Assembly (NCBI GenBank): GCA_016195505.1
Contig: JACPZN010000288.1
Location: 1 to 5,502, forward strand
Direction of reading: 5' to 3'
Length of the DNA: 5,502 bases
Source of the DNA: Nitrospirota bacterium
Lineage (GTDB): Bacteria; Nitrospirota; Nitrospiria; Nitrospirales; Nitrospiraceae
Numbering within the stretch: the first letter of the stretch is position 1; each line of letters opens with the position of its first letter. Positions 1 through 5,502 of this stretch are shown one piece after another. The notes beneath the pieces were generated by a model. That model was not told the origin of the DNA. It saw only the letters and a list, made by a program, of their open reading frames with translations, and did no database searches. A program made the translations under genes and the position numbers.

Positions 1-835
1 CCGCGTACTGGATGAGTTCGGCTTTTGGAATGTTCATCAGGTCGAAGAGTTCGTAAAAGCGGTAGATCAATCCAATGGGCTGATCGCCGCTGTCGGTGCG
101 TAGCCGGAGACCTTCCTCCGTGAATCGTATCTCGCGTGGTTCGATGCACCAGGCGGACATTCCTTGCTCCCGGAGTTGAGCGGCCAGCCATGACATCTCA
201 GGACGATAGTCCTTGGCTTCTTCGGAGACAAGAATGGCCACGCATCCGGCTTGTTGTTCTTGGGCAGATTGCAGCATCGTGGCAAAGCCGCGCACCATGC
301 CGTCCCGTCCCCCGACGAAATGCAAGTGGCCGCCATTCAGATCGTGATAGACGTGAGAGAGGCATGCCGTGAGTCCGATGCCGCCCGGAACCGAATCGAG
401 TTCGGTGATGACCATGCCGGCTTGTGTGGGAATGACGTCCGGTCTGATGACGGCCGGCAATGCCTCGCGAAACCGCTTCATCCGACTGTAGTTCACCAAG
501 GCTTCGGGCTTGCCTTGATCCAGCCAGTTTGCAACCCAGGCCGGCTGGGCCCCTTTGATACTGTCGTTATACAACCGATTCAGAGCTTGATAGAACGAAA
601 GCAATTGAGGCCCCAGCGCGGTGAAGAACTCCAGCTGGTTTCTGGACAGGAGGAGTGGGCAGGGGCTGATACGCCAGGAGGTCGCCGCTTGTAAGACCGC
701 GGCGCTGCCTTCAGGAGACAGGGCGGATGGATCTGCGAACAGACTTGCAGTACGCAGTTGCGTACGAATGGTCGCGCAGCGATCAAGCGCTGTCTCGGTT
801 GGGAGGGAGGGGCAGAACGGTTCAATTTGTGCCAA
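1..835 (-). CDS. Conserved hypothetical protein, possibly circularly permuted ATP-grasp-like (partial; C-terminus beyond left edge)
   Basis: I do not recognise a named gene. The minus strand is open without a stop from TTG 835 to the window edge, giving 278 residues with protein-like composition and no membrane segment or signal peptide, so a cytosolic location is likely. The best landmarks are RPDVIPTQAG followed by ITELDSVPGGIGL (about residues 131-155) and GLIYRFYELFDL near the visible end. By my recall these resemble the R-x-D...G...E-x-N-x-x-P-x-G and later (V/I)YR(R/F) patterns of circularly permuted ATP-grasp and glutathionylspermidine-synthase-like ligases, with D147 where Asn is usual. 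Those enzymes form amide bonds using ATP, but the nucleotide-binding half is missing here, so no reaction can be assigned. TTG 835 is preferred because AAAGGA sits 8 nt upstream. No in-frame ATG exists before Met119. The frame stays open upstream (GTG at 916 and 1081), so a longer N-terminus is possible, though the upstream translation is Arg/Ser/Thr-rich and looks non-coding. The gene is divergent from the operon to its right. The coding call is fairly secure, the family call is tentative. Confidence 0.72.
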   Translation of the reverse strand, partial: MAQIEPFCPSLPTETALDRCATIRTQLRTASLFADPSALSPEGSAAVLQAATSWRISPCPLLLSRNQLEFFTALGPQLLSFYQALNRLYNDSIKGAQPAWVANWLDQGKPEALVNYSRMKRFREALPAVIRPDVIPTQAGMVITELDSVPGGIGLTACLSHVYHDLNGGHLHFVGGRDGMVRGFATMLQSAQEQQAGCVAILVSEEAKDYRPEMSWLAAQLREQGMSAWCIEPREIRFTEEGLRLRTDSGDQPIGLIYRFYELFDLMNIPKAELIQYA

Positions 836-843
836 TGAAAGAA

Positions 844-849
844 TCCTTT
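844..849 (-). promoter_or_regulatory. Ribosome binding site deciding the TTG start of the minus-strand gene
   Basis: On the minus strand AAAGGA lies 8 nt before the TTG at 835-833. This is a good Shine-Dalgarno core and spacing, and the reason for choosing TTG 835 over the in-frame GTG at 916, which has no purine-rich element before it and would fall inside the predicted promoter. Confidence 0.5.
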
Positions 850-906
850 GTCGTCGTTCCGCAGTCGCTGCAATCGCGGCGCGCGGCCTGGTGCAAGGCC
901 AGTCGA

Positions 907-935
907 ATGCTAACACGTGGCTCAGGACCCGACAA
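907..935 (-). promoter_or_regulatory. Candidate sigma70-type promoter for the leftward gene
   Basis: Read on the minus strand, TTGTCG (935-930) and TAGCAT (912-907) are separated by 17 bp, each matching 4 of 6 consensus positions. Transcription would begin near 900, giving a leader of about 65 nt before TTG 835. A match of this quality can occur by chance; position and orientation are the main support. Confidence 0.4.
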
Positions 936-1074
936 GAGGTATGGGCTTCACCGGAGTGCTGCGCGGACGCTGTTCTGGCTGGCTCATGGGTGGTCACCAG
1001 GTGCGGGCACAGACTATCGGATGTGTTGGTTGCAGGCGAGCGGCGGAAGACCCCCGATCGGAAGTGAACCTTCC

Positions 1075-1103
1075 TTGCCACGTTCCGACATGCATCGTAT
1101 GAT
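1075..1103 (+). promoter_or_regulatory. Sigma70-type promoter for the YkgJ-DUF2156 / histidine kinase operon
   Basis: TTGCCA (1075-1080) and TATGAT (1098-1103) are separated by exactly 17 bp, each matching 5 of 6 consensus positions. The expected transcription start is near 1110, only about 17 nt before the first start codon at 1127. Two short inverted repeats cover the -10 box: GTTCC-N18-GGAAC (1082-1086 / 1105-1109) and CATC-GTAT-GATG (1093-1104). They could be an operator but are short enough to be chance. Confidence 0.6.
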
Positions 1104-1126
1104 GGGAACCCGATGGGCCTGCTTAT

Positions 1127-2617
1127 GTGATGGTGGAGACCGAACCGTCGGTGACCGTGCCCAAGACATTGCCCCAATTGGTGCCCAGTTCTGCCTGTTT
1201 CCGCTGCGACGTGTGCTGCCGTTTTCCGGAAGCCAACAGCTTCCTCCGTCCCTACTTTACTCAGCAGGAAATTACCGCTGCTGTGGAGCATGGCGTGGCG
1301 GTCGCGTCCTTTCCTGATAGATCCGGCTCGCAAATCAATCTTGTCAAGAATCCAACAGTCGACGGGTATCTGTGTCCTGCCTTTGATCCAAGGACCGGCG
1401 AGTGCGGGATTTATGAGGTGCGCCCGCTGGATTGCCAACTCTATCCATTTGCCCTGATGTGGGATAAGGCTCAGAAACAGGTGCTGCTCGGCTGGGATAC
1501 TAAGTGCCCCTTCATGCGTGAAGCATTCTCCAACGCAATTACCGCGCACGCGGAACAAGTCGCCATCCTGCTGGCAACCGAGGCGGTGACTGAGACAATT
1601 GCTGCCAATCCTTCTTTGATCGGGCGCTTTCAGGACGATGTCGTGGTTCTCAAGACTCTCCCGCAACTCACGGCACGCCTCACGCCGCAACGAGTCGATT
1701 CCCGACTCCGTCCTCTGACGCTTTCGGATGCGCCGCACTTCGCGCAGGCGCTGGAACAGGCGCACGTTCTTAGCCCCGCGGCACTGGCTGCTTACGCTTT
1801 TCCCTATCATTACATCTGGACATCGTTGTTGCCCTACTGGTGGATGGAATCCCACGAGACGTTCTTTCTCTTCGCACAGTCTCCGGACGGATGGTTTATG
1901 CCACTGCTTCCGCTCGGGCCGAGGCCGTTGGATCAAGCGGTGGGCGAGGCCTTCATGCTGATGCAGCAGTGGAACGGACTGTCACCGGTTAGTCGGATTG
2001 AAAACGTGATGGGGCCGCAGAAACAACTGTTGGAGCGAGTCGGGATTCGATGCCGGCAGAAGGACGGAGACTATCTCTACAAGGCCGAGGCGCTTGTGGC
2101 ATTGAGAGGAGATCACTACAAGTCCCAGCGGGCGCTCTGCAATCGCGTGGAACGAGAACGGGTTATCGTGATTGAGCCGTACCGGGAGAGTCATCGGGCG
2201 GGTTGCCTCGCGCTGCATGAGTTGTGGGTGTCTCAGAAACAAGCTGGGGATCCGGATTCGATGGGAATGCTTCTCCTCGAGGATGCCAAGGCCGCACATG
2301 TTCTAGTCTTTGCCGAACATGAGCGGATCGGGGTGTCAGGGATGGTGGCCAAGGTAGAGGACAGAATTGTGGCCTATACGTTCGGCTATTGGTTGATGCT
2401 GCGTACGTGGTGTGTTTTGCTTGAAGTCGTAGATCGATCCATGACAGGGTTGGCCCAGTGGCTCTTCCGAGAGACCTGCCGTACCGCGATTAACGCGGGA
2501 GCGACGTACATTAATGCCATGGATGATGCTGGTCTCTCCGGCCTGCGCGAGGCCAAACTGGCCTATCGTCCTACGGTCCTGATCGAAAATTGCGTCATAA
2601 CGGGTTTCGGAAAATGA
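1127..2617 (+). CDS. YkgJ-type cysteine-cluster domain fused to a DUF2156-like (GNAT-fold) domain
   Basis: The 496-residue product has two parts. Residues about 20-130 carry the YkgJ/FliB-type cysteine pattern: CFRCDVCC (C24, C27, C30, C31), C83, C93 within ECGIYEVRPLDC (ending C103), and C127. These eight cysteines are expected to bind zinc or an iron-sulfur cluster. Residues about 193-490 resemble DUF2156, the GNAT-fold module also seen at the C-terminus of phosphatidylglycerol lysyltransferases. Signs are RLRPLTLSDA at 193-202, GDYLYKAEALVALRG at 314-328 followed by HYKSQR, and the closing DDAGLSGLREAKLAYRP at 466-482. No signal peptide or membrane helix is seen, so it is probably cytosolic. 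Plausible roles are metal-dependent acyl/aminoacyl transfer or modification of a partner, but the substrate is unknown. The start is uncertain. GTG 1127, ATG 1130 and GTG 1133 follow directly in frame with no Shine-Dalgarno. GTG 1151 has GGTGGAG 12 nt upstream and would lose only 8 residues. The stop overlaps the kinase start, so the two are probably co-translated. The domain calls rest on recalled motifs. Confidence 0.88.
   Translation: MMVETEPSVTVPKTLPQLVPSSACFRCDVCCRFPEANSFLRPYFTQQEITAAVEHGVAVASFPDRSGSQINLVKNPTVDGYLCPAFDPRTGECGIYEVRPLDCQLYPFALMWDKAQKQVLLGWDTKCPFMREAFSNAITAHAEQVAILLATEAVTETIAANPSLIGRFQDDVVVLKTLPQLTARLTPQRVDSRLRPLTLSDAPHFAQALEQAHVLSPAALAAYAFPYHYIWTSLLPYWWMESHETFFLFAQSPDGWFMPLLPLGPRPLDQAVGEAFMLMQQWNGLSPVSRIENVMGPQKQLLERVGIRCRQKDGDYLYKAEALVALRGDHYKSQRALCNRVERERVIVIEPYRESHRAGCLALHELWVSQKQAGDPDSMGMLLLEDAKAAHVLVFAEHERIGVSGMVAKVEDRIVAYTFGYWLMLRTWCVLLEVVDRSMTGLAQWLFRETCRTAINAGATYINAMDDAGLSGLREAKLAYRPTVLIENCVITGFGK
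2614..2617 (+). promoter_or_regulatory. ATGA start/stop overlap (translational coupling)
   Basis: The TGA stop of the YkgJ-DUF2156 gene (2615-2617) overlaps the ATG of the kinase (2614-2616). Only a weak purine stretch (GGAAA) precedes the ATG, so terminating ribosomes probably reinitiate here and keep the two proteins in a fixed ratio. Confidence 0.75.
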
Positions 2618-5502
2618 TCTTTTCGGTGGCACCACAATCCGTGTCTGCGTCTCATCGCTATGGCTGGCTGACGTTTCTTATCGTCTTGATGACAGTGCTC
2701 ACGATGAGCATTGGAACTTTTCTGCTCAACTATGTCGAACGCCGGCTCGTCGCTGTAGCCGGAGAAGAGCTCATGTTGGCGGCCGAAGATGTTTCGGACA
2801 GGTTGGATCGGTTTCTGTTCGAGCGACACGGCGATGCACAGATAATGGCTCGGACCTTCGCCCTTCGTTTTTCCGACCGCGCCTACTTGACCAGCTATCT
2901 CCAGGTGATGAAGACCGCATATACGCCTGTCTATTTCTGGTTAGGCGTCACGAACCAGCAGGGGATCATGATTGCATCGAGCGAGGATGCCCTTGTCAGG
3001 CAAGACTTTGGCCGGAGTCAGTGGTTTCAGTCGGCTCGCGGCCAGCGCAGGATTGTGGCCGGCGATGTGGGCGGTCATCAGGCAGGCAGTGATATCGGAA
3101 CCATCGCCATTACGGCGCCGATCATCGACTCGTCAGGGAACTTTCTCGGCGCGATTACCAGCCGCATTGCGGTTCCGGCGATCGAAGAGGTTGTGACAGG
3201 TACCATTCGATCCTTGGAGCGTCGCGCGGGATCTGCCGGGTTGGTCGAGTATCAGATACTGACCCGACAGGGCGATGCGTTTGTGGATTCTGATCTGGCG
3301 CACAAGGGAAATGTAAACTTGAGATCGATGAGATTGCCTTCTGCTTTGTCGAGCCAGGATCGACGGCCGGGATTCCTCGAAGAAGACCATCTGAGACGAC
3401 ACGTGCGGATCGTGACGGGGTACGCTTCTTCCAAGGGCTTTGGGGAGTTTCCCGGCTTCAATTGGACTGTGCTCGTGCGGATGGACCGTGACGATGTGAT
3501 CCAGCCGATCCGGTCCGTTCTGTGGAAGGTCTGGGTAGCAGGAGCTGTCGTCTGGTTACCGCTGTTGGGGCTCTTACTCTGGTCGACGGCTCGATTGCGC
3601 GCGGAATCTCGCCAAGCCCAGCAGGAAAGCGCCTGGGCGAGGGCCGCCGAGGCGGCTTTGCTGCAAAGCCAGGAGCGCAACCGGGCGATCGTCGATACGG
3701 CGCTTGACGGCGTCATCACCATCGACGCGGCCGGGATCGTCACGGATTGGAATGCCCAGGCTACGGCTATTTTCGGGTGGACCCGCGAAGAGGCGCTGGG
3801 GCGGTTGCTCTCGGAGACGATCATTCCCGCGCGTGATCGGGAAGCGCATGCCCAGGGCATCCGAGAGTATCTCAAGACTGGAGTCGGCCCGATCCTGAAT
3901 CGGCGCATTGAAATTTCCGCATGGCACAAAGACGGCCGGGAGTTTCCGGTCGAACTGTCGGTGTCGCCGGCGCGTATTGGCGAGGCCAATATTTTCAGCG
4001 CCTTCATCCGCGACATCACAGATCGGCGCCGGACCGAACGGCGCCTTGCCTCGCAATATGCGGTAACACGCGTCTTAGCAGAGGCCGTGACGCTCGAAGA
4101 AGCCGTGCCCAAGATCATTCAGGCAGTCGGCGAGAGTCTGGAATGGGAACTGGGTGTCTTTTGGCGGCTGGATAAACCGTCAGGAACGTTGCGCTGCCTT
4201 GATCAGTGGAAAGTTGGGACCCTCGCCGCCGCTGAATTCATCACGGTGACGCAGCAGCAGTCCTTCAAGCTTGGTAGTGGGTTGCCTGGTCGGATCTGGG
4301 AAAGTGGACGGCCGGTCTGGATCAGAGATGTCGCCGTCGATTCCGCTTTTATCCGAGCAGAGGTGGCCGCCAAGGTCGGCTTTCATGGAGCTTTTGGGTT
4401 TCCGATTCGCGTCGGCGGTGAGATCGAAGGCGTGGTCGAGTTCTTCAGCCGCCTGGTACGGGAGCCGGATGAAGAATTGCTCAACATGATTGCCGACGTC
4501 GGGCTCAAGATTGGGCAATTCGGCGAACGCGCCAGAGCCGAGGAGGCGTTGCATCAGACGGAAGCGCAGCTGCGGCAAGCGCAGAAGATGGAAGCGGTCG
4601 GACGGCTCGCCGGCGGCGTCGCGCATGACTTTAACAATCTGCTTACCGTTATTCGCGGGTACAGCGAGCTGATTCTCAGCCGCCTGACCCCGGGAGATCC
4701 TTCTCAGCGCGAGATGGAAGAAGTGAAGAAAGCGGCCGATCGAGCCGCCGGCCTTACGGGACAACTGCTGGCGTTCAGCCGACGACAATTCGTGGCCGCA
4801 AAGGTCGTCGATCTGAATGCCGTCGTCATGAATATGGACGGCATGCTTCGGCGGCTGTTAGGCGAAGACATCATCGAACTCTGCGCGGATCTTGAACCAC
4901 AGTTGGGATCGATCAAGGCTGACCCAGGGCAGCTTGAGCAAGTCATCATGAATCTGGCCGTCAATGCCCGGGATGCCATGCCGACCGGCGGGCGGTTGAC
5001 GATCGAAACCCGGAACGTCGTGATTGGAAAAGGGCCTCGACGGGAAACGATGATGCTGGAGGAGGGTTCGTACATCATGCTGGCCATGAAAGATACCGGT
5101 CATGGCATGAATGAGGAGGTCCAAACCCATTTGTTCGAACCTTTTTTTACGACGAAGGAAAAAGGGAAGGGGACGGGTCTCGGGCTCTCGACGGTGTATG
5201 GCATCGTGAAGCAAAGCGGCGGCACAATCGGCATAGAGAGCAAGCCTGGACGCGGGACGACCTGTAAGATCTTTTTCCCGAAAGTAGACGAAGCTGTGCA
5301 AGGGGCACAAGCCGTCAGTGGGGCGTTAGAGAGGGTCCATGGGCGGGAGACCATTTTGCTGGTCGAAGATGACCCGGCGGTTCGCGGCCTTGTACATGAG
5401 GCGCTGCGTCTGAACGGGTATAACGTGTTAGTGGCACGCCACGGAATCGAAGCGTTGTTGACCGGTGCCAAACACATAGGGCCGATTCATCTCCTGCTCA
5501 CC
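2614..5502 (+). CDS. Membrane-bound hybrid sensor histidine kinase, dCache-PAS-GAF-HisKA-HATPase_c-REC (partial; C-terminus beyond right edge)
   Basis: An uninterrupted frame of 963 codons reaches the right edge. It encodes a sensor kinase that autophosphorylates on His and passes the phosphate to an attached receiver. TM1 spans about 18-40 and TM2 about 304-324. Between them lies a dCache-like extracytoplasmic ligand sensor, with YFWLGVTNQQG at 107-117, DFGRSQWF at 131-138 and GTIAITAPI at 162-170. After a short helical linker come a PAS domain (about 356-475, ending RDIT), a GAF domain (about 495-635, AFGFPI at 593-598) and a coiled linker. HisKA has GRLAGGVAHDFNNLL with phospho-accepting H671. 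HATPase_c shows the N box (N780, N784, NARDAM), G1 box DTGHGM at 827-832, F box LFEPFFTTK at 840-848 and G2 box GKGTGLGL at 851-858. All key residues are intact. The receiver starts near 913 (ILLVEDDP with acidic pair D919/D920), and the sequence stops after LLLT, just before the expected phospho-Asp. No effector is visible, so the pathway output is unknown. The ligand cannot be named. Confidence 0.95.
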   Translation, partial: MIFSVAPQSVSASHRYGWLTFLIVLMTVLTMSIGTFLLNYVERRLVAVAGEELMLAAEDVSDRLDRFLFERHGDAQIMARTFALRFSDRAYLTSYLQVMKTAYTPVYFWLGVTNQQGIMIASSEDALVRQDFGRSQWFQSARGQRRIVAGDVGGHQAGSDIGTIAITAPIIDSSGNFLGAITSRIAVPAIEEVVTGTIRSLERRAGSAGLVEYQILTRQGDAFVDSDLAHKGNVNLRSMRLPSALSSQDRRPGFLEEDHLRRHVRIVTGYASSKGFGEFPGFNWTVLVRMDRDDVIQPIRSVLWKVWVAGAVVWLPLLGLLLWSTARLRAESRQAQQESAWARAAEAALLQSQERNRAIVDTALDGVITIDAAGIVTDWNAQATAIFGWTREEALGRLLSETIIPARDREAHAQGIREYLKTGVGPILNRRIEISAWHKDGREFPVELSVSPARIGEANIFSAFIRDITDRRRTERRLASQYAVTRVLAEAVTLEEAVPKIIQAVGESLEWELGVFWRLDKPSGTLRCLDQWKVGTLAAAEFITVTQQQSFKLGSGLPGRIWESGRPVWIRDVAVDSAFIRAEVAAKVGFHGAFGFPIRVGGEIEGVVEFFSRLVREPDEELLNMIADVGLKIGQFGERARAEEALHQTEAQLRQAQKMEAVGRLAGGVAHDFNNLLTVIRGYSELILSRLTPGDPSQREMEEVKKAADRAAGLTGQLLAFSRRQFVAAKVVDLNAVVMNMDGMLRRLLGEDIIELCADLEPQLGSIKADPGQLEQVIMNLAVNARDAMPTGGRLTIETRNVVIGKGPRRETMMLEEGSYIMLAMKDTGHGMNEEVQTHLFEPFFTTKEKGKGTGLGLSTVYGIVKQSGGTIGIESKPGRGTTCKIFFPKVDEAVQGAQAVSGALERVHGRETILLVEDDPAVRGLVHEALRLNGYNVLVARHGIEALLTGAKHIGPIHLLLT

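Larger units (their letters stand above)
836..1126. other. Divergent intergenic region (291 bp)
   Basis: This stretch separates the leftward ATP-grasp-like gene from the rightward YkgJ-DUF2156/kinase operon. It holds one sigma70-type promoter candidate facing each way and the leftward gene's ribosome binding site. Several overlapping open frames cross it on both strands, but none has a good start signal or recognisable motifs, so I treat it as non-coding. The GGCCT...AGGCC inverted repeat at 885-900 falls at the expected leftward transcription start and is too short to call a regulator site. No tRNA, small RNA or terminator is apparent. Confidence 0.6.

Noticed and set aside
251..694. 147-codon plus-strand open frame opposite the ATP-grasp-like gene
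   Set aside because: The minus-strand frame through the same bases is longer, unbroken to the edge, and carries coherent motifs; the plus frame does not.
885..900. GGCCT-N6-AGGCC hairpin near the leftward transcription start
   Set aside because: A 5-bp stem with no U tract is too small for a terminator or riboswitch and is expected by chance in GC-rich DNA.
836..1081. Upstream extension of the minus-strand gene to GTG 916 or GTG 1081
   Set aside because: The frame is open, but the translation is basic and low in hydrophobic patterning, no ribosome binding site precedes either codon, and it would overrun the predicted leftward promoter. It is kept only as a possible alternative start.
727..1317. 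196-codon plus-strand open frame crossing the intergenic region
   Set aside because: It overlaps both the leftward gene and the cysteine-cluster domain in a different frame, has low-quality composition, and would conflict with the promoter at 1075-1103.
3252..4118. 288-codon open frame on the minus strand opposite the kinase
   Set aside because: It is antisense to the dCache, TM2, PAS and early GAF coding, is Arg/Ser-rich, has no recognisable motif, and is explained by GC-rich codon bias of the real gene.
4180..4788. 202-codon minus-strand open frame opposite the GAF/HisKA region
   Set aside because: It is a shadow of the kinase frame, whose catalytic motifs are fully intact; no start signal or domain supports it.

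Overview
The window is a GC-rich bacterial chromosomal segment with three protein genes around one divergent intergenic region. The long multidomain sensory kinase, frequent GTG/TTG start codons and codon choice would fit an environmental bacterium such as Nitrospirota (Nitrospira-like) or a deltaproteobacterial lineage. No marker gene settles the phylum, so this is a low-confidence inference.

Layout. Bases 1-835 (minus strand) hold the 5' part of a gene that runs off the left edge. It probably starts at TTG 835 behind an AAAGGA ribosome binding site. The visible 278 residues resemble the circularly permuted ATP-grasp / glutathionylspermidine-synthase-like superfamily, but the diagnostic ATP-binding part lies outside the window. 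Bases 836-1126 are intergenic and carry two divergent sigma70-type promoter candidates: TTGTCG-N17-TAGCAT leftward and the stronger TTGCCA-N17-TATGAT rightward. Bases 1127-2617 (plus strand) encode a 496-residue fusion of an eight-cysteine YkgJ-type metal-binding domain with a DUF2156-like (GNAT-fold) domain. Its stop overlaps by ATGA the start of the next gene (2614 to the right edge), a membrane-anchored hybrid histidine kinase. The visible 963 residues read TM1 - dCache-like extracytoplasmic sensor - TM2 - PAS - GAF - HisKA - HATPase_c - receiver. The window ends exactly before the codon expected to encode the receiver's phospho-accepting Asp.

How they may work together. The rightward pair looks like a translationally coupled operon driven from the promoter at 1075-1103. 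The kinase would sense an extracytoplasmic small ligand plus a cytoplasmic PAS/GAF input. The YkgJ-DUF2156 protein could be a metal-dependent enzyme or accessory partner; that link rests only on gene overlap. No RNA gene, mobile element, CRISPR array, terminator or long repeat was found. The most distinctive item is the YkgJ-DUF2156 fusion coupled to a sensor kinase; nothing else points clearly to a new system.
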